Source: Lachnospiraceae bacterium UBA6403 (GTDB lineage: Bacteria > Bacillota > Clostridia > Lachnospirales > Lachnospiraceae). From it: DNA of 50,394 bases. Made by a program: the position numbers and the translations under genes. Under the pieces are notes generated by a model. The model saw only the letters and a list, made by a program, of their open reading frames with translations, was not told the origin of the DNA and did not search any database. Every line of letters starts with the position of its first letter. Position 1 is the stretch's first letter. Shown piece after piece: positions 35,191 through 44,778 of the stretch. The stretch is taken from the NCBI GenBank assembly GCA_002437435.1, contig DJPV01000017.1, positions 14,434-64,827 of the forward strand, read 5' to 3'.

Positions 35191-35820
35191 AAAATATCGC
35201 GACAAATGATATACCAGAACCTTCTCGTCCGGGTCTTCTTCATATCCGGACAATTTGATCATCTTCTTTAAAACGAACAGGTTACAGTCACGAATTGCTT
35301 TCTGATATTCAAATGTCGGATAATAGATCAGAAGTTCAATATCTCTCGGCTGTCTCCGCACCGATGCGATGATATTATCCAGCACCTTTTTGAAGGTTGT
35401 GCCGGAAAATGGATTGAAGAAATAGAAATAATTATCTTCATCGCCAATCTCATATGCCTCCGCTTCCACATTCAGAAACTGCATCCTTTCCTCCTGATCA
35501 AGAAATTTACTCTGATAGCTTGCAGCATTTGTCAGAAGTCTGTCATAGACCCTGGCATTGTTCTCGATTCCAACCGTCCGGCAGTAATGCCTCGAATTAC
35601 AGTAAAAAAGCACTCTACCAAGTCCACAGCCAAAATCCACGAGCGTATCTTCCGGCTTCATGCTGATCTCATCGAACATCGTCACCAGATCATTATAATA
35701 TGTAACTTCATAATTGTTATCTTCTTCGTTCACCGGAAGACATGCATCCATATCTCCAAATACTGTCTCCGCGATCGTTTCAATCCCCAGAAAGCTGTCG
35801 AAGGACTTCTCGCTACCCAT
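35182..35820 (-). CDS. Class I SAM-dependent methyltransferase-like protein
   Basis: A 212-residue protein with a Rossmann methyltransferase core: motif I VDFGCGLGRV (61-70), the acidic strand GIENNARVYDRLL, and the NPFSGTTF segment where motif IV is expected. The substrate is unknown. It is the last gene of the ddl operon, six bases after the DUF1934 gene. Its last two codons and stop (GTA GCG TAG) lie in the right end of inverted-repeat element 3, so its native C-terminus may have been altered. Confidence 0.82.
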   Translation of the reverse strand: MGSEKSFDSFLGIETIAETVFGDMDACLPVNEEDNNYEVTYYNDLVTMFDEISMKPEDTLVDFGCGLGRVLFYCNSRHYCRTVGIENNARVYDRLLTNAASYQSKFLDQEERMQFLNVEAEAYEIGDEDNYFYFFNPFSGTTFKKVLDNIIASVRRQPRDIELLIYYPTFEYQKAIRDCNLFVLKKMIKLSGYEEDPDEKVLVYHLSRYFVA

Positions 35821-35826
35821 ATATAT

Positions 35827-36264
35827 TTATACCCCTTCGTAGTCCGCAGTCACATTCAGACTGCAATCCGTAATATAATCATTGTTAAAATCAATACAGT
35901 AACGGATATCGATCCGGATTCCCCTCTCAGACTGCTCCATATGATATTCTTCCGTACAGATATTCATACAGATCGGTCCGACCGGAGTTGCATAATGCAC
36001 CGAGCTGTTCTTCTCCCGGTCAAATAACATAACCGTATTCACGCTGCCTCGTTTCGTCAGTTGAAGCGCATGCTCATCAAACCGCAGAAGATTCTTTACC
36101 GGTTCTTCCACATCTTCAATGAATTCATCATATTTGATATAGCGGTTTCCATTTTTCTCAGAGTATGTTCCCCGCGTCTCAAGTTCCAGAATCTCCGGTT
36201 CATCATCCGCTCCGGCAACACTCTGCACACCCGTTACTTTTATCTTTATATCTCTCGTCGTCAT
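35827..36264 (-). CDS. DUF1934 beta-barrel protein
   Basis: A 145-residue protein of the DUF1934 (YwiB-like, lipocalin-type barrel) family: it opens IKIKVTGVQ, has GTYSEKNGNRYIKYDEFIED, then a run of alternating beta strands (SVNTVMLFDREKNSSVHYAT, YCIDFNNDYITDCSLNVTA). Its function is not known. It lies three bases after ddl and six before the methyltransferase, so the three form one operon. Confidence 0.85.
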   Translation of the reverse strand: MTTRDIKIKVTGVQSVAGADDEPEILELETRGTYSEKNGNRYIKYDEFIEDVEEPVKNLLRFDEHALQLTKRGSVNTVMLFDREKNSSVHYATPVGPICMNICTEEYHMEQSERGIRIDIRYCIDFNNDYITDCSLNVTADYEGV

Positions 36265-36267
36265 AAA

Positions 36268-37326
36268 TTATCTTTCAAATGCCATCTCAATTAAAGTATT
36301 TACAAGGGTCTTGATATCATATCCCTCTGCATCCCACAGCATTGGATACATACTGATCGATGTAAATCCCGGCAATGTATTTACTTCATTAAATATTACA
36401 CGATTGGTGTCTTTCTCAAGGAAGAAATCCACACGGGCAAGTCCAAAACCGTCAATCGCATTAAAGATACGGATCGCTTCTGCACGAATCTCATCCTCAG
36501 CTTCTTCCGGTATATCCGCACCGATGATCGTCTTGGAATCTGCATTGTTGTACTTTGCATCAAAATCATAGAAATCTGCATCTGCGGCAGCAAGGATCTC
36601 GCCAACACCGGATGCCTTTGTATGATTGCCATATCCAAGTACACCACATTCCAGCTCTCTGCCAACGATCGTTTCCTCGACAAGGATCTTGGAATCATGG
36701 TTGAGTGCCTCATGCAGACCAGCTTCTAACTCGGCTCTGTCATGTGCTTTTGTAACACCCTTTGATGAACCTGCGGATGATGGTTTTACAAATACCGGAT
36801 AATTTAACTCGCTCTCTACCCGATCCATCGCAACATCCAGATCATCAAAATCATCTTCTACTACAGGAACAAATTTTGCCTGTGTTACATTGATATGATC
36901 AGCAATGATCTTTGTATGGAATTTATCCATTGCAGCAGCCGATGCAAATACACCACAGCCCACATATGGAATGTCCGCCATCTCAAACAATCCCTGAATC
37001 GTACCATCTTCTCCATATAAGCCATGCAAAACAGGGAAAATAACGTCTACAGGCTCCGCATAGATTCTGTCGCCATCTTTTATGATAATCTCTTTTGCAG
37101 AATCCGGTGAAATCACTGCACGAACCTGACTGTCGTACCAGCTTCCGTCAGCAATACTCTCAATGCTGTCAGCCTTCAGCCATTTGCCGTCCTTTGTGAT
37201 TCCGATCAGTGTCATATCATATTTGTCCGTATCCACCGCTTTGGCAACTGTCTGAACTGAAATGCATGAAACTTCATGTTCCGATGATCTTCCTCCAAAA
37301 ATAACTACCAGTTTTTTCTTAGCCAT
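36268..37326 (-). CDS. ddl: D-alanine--D-alanine ligase
   Basis: Ddl joins two D-alanines for the peptidoglycan stem peptide. From the chosen ATG it has 352 residues. FGGRSSEHEVSCIS begins the N-terminal domain. HGLYGEDGTIQGLFEM, FVKPSSAGSSKGVTK and ILVEETIVGRELECGVLG form the ATP-grasp core, with ARVDFFLEKDTNRVIFNEVNTLPGFT as the metal and substrate region. The sequence EGCGVFASAAAMDK type lid lies near residue 130. An ORF start 11 codons upstream is less likely, because AAGGGA lies just before the chosen ATG. The Tyr/Phe selectivity position cannot be fixed without alignment. Confidence 0.95.
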   Translation of the reverse strand: MAKKKLVVIFGGRSSEHEVSCISVQTVAKAVDTDKYDMTLIGITKDGKWLKADSIESIADGSWYDSQVRAVISPDSAKEIIIKDGDRIYAEPVDVIFPVLHGLYGEDGTIQGLFEMADIPYVGCGVFASAAAMDKFHTKIIADHINVTQAKFVPVVEDDFDDLDVAMDRVESELNYPVFVKPSSAGSSKGVTKAHDRAELEAGLHEALNHDSKILVEETIVGRELECGVLGYGNHTKASGVGEILAAADADFYDFDAKYNNADSKTIIGADIPEEAEDEIRAEAIRIFNAIDGFGLARVDFFLEKDTNRVIFNEVNTLPGFTSISMYPMLWDAEGYDIKTLVNTLIEMAFER

Positions 37327-37369
37327 ATTCCCTTGAGCTCCTTTGAAATATATAATCAAAATATCTCAT

Positions 37370-37398
37370 ATCATACCACAACCACCTATATAATTCAA
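37370..37398 (-). promoter_or_regulatory. Candidate sigma-A promoter of the ddl operon
   Basis: On the minus strand TTGAAT and TATGAT are separated by exactly 17 bases, about 44 bases before the ddl ATG. The LRR gene ends about 38 bases upstream, so ddl is probably transcribed separately. Confidence 0.6.
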
Positions 37399-37435
37399 GG
37401 ATTCCGGGGATTTAGAGGCGGTGGTGAAAGGTATT

Positions 37436-40303
37436 TTATTTTATATTCTGATACTTAACTTTAGTCGATAACCCTTTAGATTTTAATAGCTTTTTATACG
37501 CCTTTGCGTTCTTCTTTGGCAGGTAAACTTTCGCCTTCTTACTTACCCCCGTAAACGCTTTACTTCCAACTGACTTTATTGTTAACTCGGAAGTCTGAAT
37601 TGTTATTTTTGTCAGCTTTTTACAACCATAGAACGCCTTACTGCCAATAGTCTTTACTTTCTTTCCAAGGGTCAGTTTTGCTAATTTGACACAGCCGGAA
37701 AATGCACTCTTTCCTATTGTCTGAACCTGTCCGCCTAAAGTGATCGCAGTTAACTTGGTGCAGTTAGCAAACGCACTGTTTCCTATCTTTTTAACATTCT
37801 TTCCTATTGTTCCCTTTGTAAGTTTCTTGTTATTCTTGAATGCTTTGTCTGCAACAGCAGTTACTTTATATGTCTTTCCATTAATTTTTATCGTTCCCGG
37901 TATGTTAATGACAGAGACATTTTTATTCAATACCCCTGTTACAGCTACTGTCCGGTTAGATGCTTTAACAGATGTAACTATGTATTTTATATTTTTCTGT
38001 GATGTTGTCATTCCTTTTTTCACTACGTCTGTCAACTCATATGGTATTTTATTATTAACTGCATATTTATATATTGCAGAACCGTACTTGCACTGAATGA
38101 TAATATCGCAATTTTTAAATACATCTCTTCCCATCTTTTTAACTGTCGCTGGTATTGCTATTTTTTTCAGGCTCTTACAACCGTAAAAAGCTTCCTTTCC
38201 AATACTTGTAACAGAAGCTGGAATATTTATTTTTTTCAAATTAGAACATCCTTTAAATGCTTTGTCATCTATTCTTTTCATCTTACTTTTTATCGCACTT
38301 GAAAGTGATGCCTGATTCGCAGCATTAACTGTCGTGTCATCATCAATAATAGTAACGACTTCCAAACTGGTACATTCCTCAAAAATACCTGCACTCAACA
38401 TTTTCAAACCTGCCGGAAGATCGATACTCTTTAATGCACTACATTCAGCAAATGCCCCAGTATCCATTTTGACTACACTTGATGGTATAGTTATTTTCTT
38501 CAAACTTTTGCAACCATAAAATGCACAATATCCAATATATGTAACACTAGACGGTATATGGATATCTACCAAACTGCTACATTCCTCAAAAGTAGAAGTT
38601 TCTATTCTTTCAACTCCATATGGTATACTTATTTTTTTCAACCCACTGCATTGGCAAAATGCACATTCTCCAATCTTTTTTACCTTTTGAGGAATATCTA
38701 TATACTGTAAATCACCACAGCCCGCAAATGCATTCTCACCAATTTGTGTTATATCTGACGGTATTTTTGTATTTTTACATCCACTTATTAAAATATTTGT
38801 TTCTGTTTCTATAATTGCATTACTGTTTTCTCTGCTGTCATACCGTTCATTTCCTTTGTCAACATTTATACTTTCTAAATTGGTACAATATGAAAATGGA
38901 TTTAATCCAATTCTCTTTATATTAGCCGGAATATTGATTTCTTTAAGTTTGCTGCATTCCGAAAATGCGTCACCTCCTATACCTTCAATTCCCGAAGGAA
39001 TCACAATCTGTTCAAGACCTTTGCATCCCAAAAACGCTCTATATCCTATATCACATATACTTGATGGTATAAATGTGTTTTTACATCCTATGATCAGTTC
39101 ATTCGTAACTGTACATACAACTGCATTACAATTTTCACGACTGTCATAAACAGTATTGTTTTCAGATACTTTTATACTCGTTAAACTGGAACAATCAGTA
39201 AATGGATTAGGTTCTAAATTTGTTACACTTGCAGGTATATACAGACTTTCAAGACTTGTACAACCATTAAATGCATCCAGCCCTATTTCCTTTACACCTT
39301 GTGAAATCTCAACATTTACCAAAGCCGTACAATCTGAAAATGCTTCAAAGCCTAAACTTTCTACTTTTGATGGTATTTTAACTTTTTTTAAACTACGGCA
39401 TTGAGAAAAAGCCCTAGCTTCTATGGTTGTTACACTTTGTGGTATAGTTATTTCATTCAATTTTTCACATACATAAAATGTACTGTCCTCAATAACCTTT
39501 ATTCCATCTGGAATATTAATACTCCGTAATTCCGTACAACTTTCAAATGCCCCTGCACCTATTTTTTTTACACTTGATGGTATTTTTAAATCCGTCAACG
39601 ATCTACAATATGCAAAAGCAGCATATCCAATCTCTATAACACCGTTAGGAATAATCGTTTTTTTACATCCTGCTATTAAAATGTTAGTTTTTGTTTCTAT
39701 TATCGCATTGCAATTGTTACGACTATCATATTTTTTGTTTTTAGGGGATATTTTAATTACAGATAAATTACTGCACTCCGCAAATACACCATCCCTTATA
39801 TTAGACACTTTTTCAGGAATATATATACTTGTCAGACCAACGCATCCCTGAAACGCTCCTGTTTCTATACTCCTCACACTATTTGGTATTTTTGTTCTTT
39901 TACAACCAGAAATTAATTTATCCGTTTTTGTCTCTATTATCGCATTGCAATTCTCTCTACTATCATATTTCTTATTATCCTTTGAAACCTTTATTTCTTT
40001 AAGATTCTTACAATTTGCAAATGCATATGCCTCTATATTTTTAACAGTTTCCGGAATTACTACACTATATAAACTATTACAATCTGCAAACGCATAACCA
40101 CCAATACCAGTTACATCCTTTCCGTCTAGTTTCGACGGAATCTCAATATTAGCATCATTACCGATATAGTCACAAATCGTCACACTGACTCCATCTTCAT
40201 TTACATAAAATGAATAGCCCTCATCCGCCGCCTTTACTCTCATCGGCTTCACACATAATACAAGTACCAATACTAAAAATATCCATGTAAGTTTTTTCCC
40301 CAT
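37436..40303 (-). CDS. BspA-like leucine-rich repeat surface protein
   Basis: A secreted protein of about 955 residues from the ATG with a GGAGGAG Shine-Dalgarno. It has an N-terminal signal peptide (KKLTWIFLVLVLVLCVKP). About 30 LRR_5 repeats follow with consensus like I-P-x-x-V-x-x-I-x-x-x-A-F-x-x-C-x-x-L. Four times the array is interrupted by a near-identical insert (YDSRENCNAIIET...GCKxTxIP). The last 150 residues are Lys-rich and end in a final LRR block. No LPXTG anchor is visible. BspA-type proteins bind host proteins or glycans or aid adhesion. The gene appears monocistronic. Confidence 0.92.
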   Translation of the reverse strand: MGKKLTWIFLVLVLVLCVKPMRVKAADEGYSFYVNEDGVSVTICDYIGNDANIEIPSKLDGKDVTGIGGYAFADCNSLYSVVIPETVKNIEAYAFANCKNLKEIKVSKDNKKYDSRENCNAIIETKTDKLISGCKRTKIPNSVRSIETGAFQGCVGLTSIYIPEKVSNIRDGVFAECSNLSVIKISPKNKKYDSRNNCNAIIETKTNILIAGCKKTIIPNGVIEIGYAAFAYCRSLTDLKIPSSVKKIGAGAFESCTELRSINIPDGIKVIEDSTFYVCEKLNEITIPQSVTTIEARAFSQCRSLKKVKIPSKVESLGFEAFSDCTALVNVEISQGVKEIGLDAFNGCTSLESLYIPASVTNLEPNPFTDCSSLTSIKVSENNTVYDSRENCNAVVCTVTNELIIGCKNTFIPSSICDIGYRAFLGCKGLEQIVIPSGIEGIGGDAFSECSKLKEINIPANIKRIGLNPFSYCTNLESINVDKGNERYDSRENSNAIIETETNILISGCKNTKIPSDITQIGENAFAGCGDLQYIDIPQKVKKIGECAFCQCSGLKKISIPYGVERIETSTFEECSSLVDIHIPSSVTYIGYCAFYGCKSLKKITIPSSVVKMDTGAFAECSALKSIDLPAGLKMLSAGIFEECTSLEVVTIIDDDTTVNAANQASLSSAIKSKMKRIDDKAFKGCSNLKKINIPASVTSIGKEAFYGCKSLKKIAIPATVKKMGRDVFKNCDIIIQCKYGSAIYKYAVNNKIPYELTDVVKKGMTTSQKNIKYIVTSVKASNRTVAVTGVLNKNVSVINIPGTIKINGKTYKVTAVADKAFKNNKKLTKGTIGKNVKKIGNSAFANCTKLTAITLGGQVQTIGKSAFSGCVKLAKLTLGKKVKTIGSKAFYGCKKLTKITIQTSELTIKSVGSKAFTGVSKKAKVYLPKKNAKAYKKLLKSKGLSTKVKYQNIK

Positions 40304-40447
40304 ATGTTTCTCCTCCGTTCTTCTCATTTGTTGTTTCTGTCCCCACCTTTGTAATATAATTATTTTATCACTTATCTATCCGCAATGCTACTTCATTGCA
40401 CAAACAACCATTTTTTCGTCGTAATCGACAAATCCGCCCCTTTATAA

Positions 40448-41242
40448 CTATTCATCAGCCAGTGTCACACACAAAGTCTCATAATACCCAGCCGGATAAG
40501 CAACGCCATTTAAGGTTGCTGCCGGGAGGCTCAGATACTCAAAGGCTGACCAGGCAGAAACCGGGATACCGTATTCTTCTGCACTTTCCTCTGCACAGGC
40601 ATCGATATATTCTTTGCTCAGGATCAGATTCTTCCGCACAATGCTTTTCTCCTGATCATTATAGTCTGCGCCAAGCTTCTCGGCTATACCATAAAGTACC
40701 GCCTGCTCAACACATGAAGTAAATTCATCCAATCGCTCGTCCGACAAATTCTCATTTCCCTCATATCTTATTCGAATACGGATAACATCTGATGTTTTAT
40801 TCTGAGCACTCATCTGACTCTCCGCACTTGAATTTCCTGCTATATCATCATACATTACTTCCAGTTCCTGTAACTGCTTCTGCGTTTCATATGCATTTAA
40901 TGTTGTGCCATCCAGAATACGAAATGCGGTCTGGATATCATTTGACAGTTCTGTATCCTGACCATCTGAAGGCTCAAGACCATTTACCAACTGCTGGCTC
41001 GATCCAGCATTCTTACTATCTGTCTGTGAAGTTTTGTCACTGGTTATTCCAGCATAATTTTCCTCTGTACTGTCATAGGAAATATCTCCATTTTTCTCTG
41101 CATACTCAACCAGATTCATCACCTGCTCAACACTGTCTCTTGCGCTGTTTAATCTTTTCAGTACCCCCATCTCTACATACAATGTTCCACAAAATAAACC
41201 GATCAGGATTCCGGCAACCGCCGCCCTTACTGCTCTACCCAT
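40448..41242 (-). CDS. SpoIIR-like domain protein lacking the family tail
   Basis: About 264 residues from the ATG with a GGAGGT Shine-Dalgarno seven bases upstream. An N-terminal membrane segment (about 5-23) is followed by a Ser/Thr/Asp-rich linker to about 160. The C-terminal domain begins VIRIRIRYEGNE and ends LPAATLNGVAYPAGYYETL-CVTLADE. As I recall the SpoIIR sporulation signal protein, both the IRLRI-type start and the P-x-x-LYGN-x-VYPAG-x-YEA end match. SpoIIR normally continues with GxGxNWWCVxFPPLCF, which is absent here, and the downstream frames do not encode it. It follows the GerB/GerC fusion by 129 bases. The relationship is inferred by eye. Confidence 0.6.
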   Translation of the reverse strand: MGRAVRAAVAGILIGLFCGTLYVEMGVLKRLNSARDSVEQVMNLVEYAEKNGDISYDSTEENYAGITSDKTSQTDSKNAGSSQQLVNGLEPSDGQDTELSNDIQTAFRILDGTTLNAYETQKQLQELEVMYDDIAGNSSAESQMSAQNKTSDVIRIRIRYEGNENLSDERLDEFTSCVEQAVLYGIAEKLGADYNDQEKSIVRKNLILSKEYIDACAEESAEEYGIPVSAWSAFEYLSLPAATLNGVAYPAGYYETLCVTLADE

Positions 41243-41371
41243 TTCCATAACCTCCATTTTTCTTTATCAACATTGACGAAATATCTATATCTGATATGTT
41301 TAAATTCCTTTATTATTGAAACAAATTCTATTTCACACTCTTTATCAATAACTAATGCTTTAAACGAATGT

Positions 41372-43015
41372 CTACTCCCCCAGTGTCGCCAGACACTCTC
41401 CTTTGTAATGCGTTGCGATGTACTCCCGGATGCTGCCGGATGCTTCACCCTGATAGAGCGAATCGGTGCAGATTACTTCGACATAATTTGTCACAAATTC
41501 TTTTATCAACTCCGGATACATCTGCCACAGGGTTTCCTTGGAATCCACCACGATGTATTCAACATGACTCAGATCAAGGCTCCGGTCATGCGCCTGATCA
41601 TATTCGACTCTCGCCTGTTGCAGATTCTCCGCAACGACCGGATACTTCCGCTCCTCTGATTCACTGGCTGACTCCGCACCCTCCAGACTGTCTGTGACAA
41701 ATGTGTACTTGTATCCCCCGTCTGTCTCAGAGATCATAACAACCCGGAGATAGTCTACCGCTTCAATGGATCTGTCCATGCACCCGGACAACATACAGGC
41801 GATCAGAACTCCGCCGATCACTTCTGCCGCCATCTTGGCGAGCTTCTCCGGATTCGTCCGTTTCCGTCCTGCAAATGCCGGTACAAGAACAGACAAAGGA
41901 ATATCAACAGCGGCAATGTAGATCATAAATGCCCGACCGGCATCACGTTCTCCAAGGAACCGGTTCATCCATAGAAACAGCAGAAATAAAACAACCACGC
42001 AGCCCCCTCTTATCCACAGGCTTCTTTTCTCTTCCATATCTTCTTCTGCCGAAGCCTGACTCTTTCTCCATACACAGATGATCTTCCAGATCTCATCCAC
42101 AAACTGACAAATGAATACAATGTGGATTGCCAGCAACAAGAGTCCGAAAATTACAAGCAGGTAACAGGCGAGTAAACCGAGCCTCGCATTTGCACCTCCG
42201 GGGAACATCATTGCACCCACAACATTTAGTATTCCCTTTGAAGTCATTGTTTTACCCTGCAAGCCAAGCAGAGATATCACGAAACAGGAAGCAACAAGGG
42301 CTAACACAATTGGAACAGATACAGTCCAGACCAGCATCCCTCGTCTTCGTTTCTCTACCCTCAGATAGAGATACATGACAAATTCCAGCATACATAACCC
42401 TACGACCATCAGATATCCTTTTATCAAAACCTGACATATCGTGTTACATGCAGATGACTGCATCTGAAATTCTACATATCCTTTTAATCTGGAAAAATCT
42501 GCATGCCAAAATCCACAAATGACAAACAACACCAATGCAATCCCGATTCCGATCACACTCGCTTCCGCAAATCCGATATAACCGCGAAGCCCTTTCCCTG
42601 CCATATAGAAAAGTGCCAGTAATACCGGAATAACCAGAACCGCTCCCGCATAATCCGGCAGCATCAGGATCTGGCTGCCCTGTACAAAGAAATAAAGCAG
42701 AAACAGGGCTCGAATTGTGTATCTGATCACATAAACAGATGCAATAATCACTTTTTTCTTATTATTCCATGCTTTTGCGCTCGTTATCTCTGTCTTTTTC
42801 TCTGCTGAATCTTCCATTTTTATTACACCTGAAAGCCCAAGATGTAGTAGTATCACATAAACCAGAGCAAGCGTTAGCATCAAAAAAAGTGACAAAATAC
42901 CGTTATTTTTAGAAAAATCCGTCATAATCTGTATCATATTCCAGAAAGCAATCGGAAAGATCAGGCAAGTTCCTGTTATAAAAAGCTGCCGAAACGTCAC
43001 ATTTCTATAGTCCAT
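41372..43015 (-). CDS. Germinant receptor permease fused to GerC-like domain
   Basis: A 547-residue fusion. Residues 1 to about 385 are a GerAB-type permease of the amino acid transporter superfamily, with ten or so helices. Residues about 395-547 resemble the first domain of a GerAC lipoprotein: lipobox-like LSGCMDRS (C412), DYLRVVMISE, and LDLSHVEYIVVDSKET. A free GerAC has about 350 residues, so the GerC part is truncated. No second gerC is present. It follows the GerA gene by 24 bases. Together they should form a receptor in the spore inner membrane that senses germinants. Confidence 0.82.
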   Translation of the reverse strand: MDYRNVTFRQLFITGTCLIFPIAFWNMIQIMTDFSKNNGILSLFLMLTLALVYVILLHLGLSGVIKMEDSAEKKTEITSAKAWNNKKKVIIASVYVIRYTIRALFLLYFFVQGSQILMLPDYAGAVLVIPVLLALFYMAGKGLRGYIGFAEASVIGIGIALVLFVICGFWHADFSRLKGYVEFQMQSSACNTICQVLIKGYLMVVGLCMLEFVMYLYLRVEKRRRGMLVWTVSVPIVLALVASCFVISLLGLQGKTMTSKGILNVVGAMMFPGGANARLGLLACYLLVIFGLLLLAIHIVFICQFVDEIWKIICVWRKSQASAEEDMEEKRSLWIRGGCVVVLFLLFLWMNRFLGERDAGRAFMIYIAAVDIPLSVLVPAFAGRKRTNPEKLAKMAAEVIGGVLIACMLSGCMDRSIEAVDYLRVVMISETDGGYKYTFVTDSLEGAESASESEERKYPVVAENLQQARVEYDQAHDRSLDLSHVEYIVVDSKETLWQMYPELIKEFVTNYVEVICTDSLYQGEASGSIREYIATHYKGECLATLGE

Positions 43016-43039
43016 ATATTAATTCACACCCATTCATCA

Positions 43040-44611
43040 TTACTTTTTACGAAGCCGCCTGCGTTCCCTGTAGTTCGCCCATGCCGGTCGAAAGACAAAT
43101 TTTTTGATTGGTTTGCGAAGGACAAAATCTTCCATTCCATCCTCTGCATAACCACAGGTTACGACCGGAGCCATATATGGAACACCAAAGCTGTTCAGAC
43201 TGGCAAGATGATAGATTAATAAAAGCATCACCAGAAGAAAGCCATACAATCCAAAAAAAGCTGCCGCCAGTATGGTAAGAAATTTCAAAAGACGGAACAC
43301 CGACGAAAAGGCTTCATTTGGAATTGCAAAAGAAGCAATCGCTGTCAGAGCAACTACGATCACTACGATAGTACTGACAATCCCTGCTTCCACAGCAGCC
43401 TGTCCAACGATCAGACCACCAACAACACCGATCGTATTTCCCAGCTGGCTCGGCAGACGGATTCCCGCCTCCCGCAGCAATTCAAACAACAATTCCATGA
43501 TCAAGACCTCCAGCACGATCGGAAAAGACAACTGATTTCTCGCAACTGCGATTGCGTAGAGTAGTTTGTCCGGTATCACCTCCCGGTGATAACAGGTAAC
43601 AGCTATATAGAAACCCGGCAGCCCCACCGCGATAAATGCCGCTATATAGCGAATGATTCTGGCAAAAGTGGCAACCGGCCAACGGTTATAATAATCATCG
43701 GCAGTCTGGAATAATGTATTGATCGTTGCCGGTGCGATCAGAACCTCCGGTGAATTATCAAAGACAATTACCACCCTGCCATCTGCCAGTGCTGCTGCCG
43801 CTTTATCCGGTCTGGTGGTTGACTGGAATACAGGAAACGGCCGGTACCACTTCTTCTCCATCAGATGTTCCGCCATGCCACTGTCAAATATGGCATCTAT
43901 CTCATATTCATTCATCCGTTCTTTTACCTGTTCGACCAGCTTCTTCTCTGCAATGTCCTCAATATACATAATTCCATACTCGGTTCTGGAACGAATCCCG
44001 ATCGTATTCTGAATCAATTTCAATCTGGTATCTTTGATCCTACGCCGGATAAGTGCTGTCGATGTACGAATACTTTCATTAAAACTATCCCGCGGGCCAC
44101 GCATTCCACCCTCGGTAGAACTTTCTTCCACCCCACGTACCGGCAGTTTCTTTGAAGACACAACAAATGCCTGATCTGCATCTGATACAAATACCGCTGT
44201 GTCTCCTTTCAATATGGAAAACATCACATTTTTGAAGTCATTCTCTGCTTTTATGTCCGCAGATTGTGTCTCAAACGAATCCATTGCCTCCCAAAGGGAA
44301 CTTCCATGCTCATGCCGCCATTCCCAGGTCACAGGCTTAATGATCGTATCCTCAATCAGACCATTGTCACATAACCCATCAATGTACACCACATAGATTG
44401 CTCCTACCGATGTGGATGTCTCATCTGCTGATCCGACGGAATCTTCCGCATACACTTCCATTCCGGTTCTTCTTACCGTAAATCGACGTTCCACAACGTC
44501 TCCCCAATCAGCAAACAACGCCTTTACCCGTCTGATATTTGCGTCTATGTCTCTGTCAATCCGGCTGTCTGCACTATAAATGCCACCTTCTGCATCTCTG
44601 TCTTTCCCCAA
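43040..44611 (-). CDS. Spore germination protein, GerA family (GerAA)
   Basis: The A subunit of a germinant receptor, about 523 residues. The soluble N-terminal half contains DSFNESIRTSTALIRRRIKD and TRPDKAAAALADGRVVIVFDNSP. The C-terminal half has about five membrane segments with LPGFYIAVTCYHREVIP, LREAGIRLPSQLGNTIGVVGGLIVGQAAVEAG and LNSFGVPYM, all family hallmarks. The displayed start is the TTG eight bases after GGGAGG; the GTG nine bases earlier lies inside that Shine-Dalgarno. It is the first gene of the operon. Confidence 0.93.
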   Translation of the reverse strand: MGKDRDAEGGIYSADSRIDRDIDANIRRVKALFADWGDVVERRFTVRRTGMEVYAEDSVGSADETSTSVGAIYVVYIDGLCDNGLIEDTIIKPVTWEWRHEHGSSLWEAMDSFETQSADIKAENDFKNVMFSILKGDTAVFVSDADQAFVVSSKKLPVRGVEESSTEGGMRGPRDSFNESIRTSTALIRRRIKDTRLKLIQNTIGIRSRTEYGIMYIEDIAEKKLVEQVKERMNEYEIDAIFDSGMAEHLMEKKWYRPFPVFQSTTRPDKAAAALADGRVVIVFDNSPEVLIAPATINTLFQTADDYYNRWPVATFARIIRYIAAFIAVGLPGFYIAVTCYHREVIPDKLLYAIAVARNQLSFPIVLEVLIMELLFELLREAGIRLPSQLGNTIGVVGGLIVGQAAVEAGIVSTIVVIVVALTAIASFAIPNEAFSSVFRLLKFLTILAAAFFGLYGFLLVMLLLIYHLASLNSFGVPYMAPVVTCGYAEDGMEDFVLRKPIKKFVFRPAWANYRERRRLRKK

Positions 44612-44778
44612 ATTGTTCACCTCCCGTTGCTTCTATGTATATTTATATTTTTCACAACGCTGACTACCTTTTCCCCAACCTTATTCCTCCATGATCTAAC
44701 TTTTACTTGTTTTATCTTCTTACTATTTCCAGTATTGCCAGCAACTCTCTGAACTATACATAAAACGTTATATTGAAC

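Noticed and set aside
35587..36027. 146-codon plus-strand frame opposite the methyltransferase and DUF1934 genes
   Set aside because: It is antisense to two genes with clear family motifs and has no recognisable domain.
37436..40303. Regularly spaced repeats that could suggest a CRISPR array or tandem DNA repeat
   Set aside because: The repeats are imperfect, in frame, and encode leucine-rich repeats in one long open frame.
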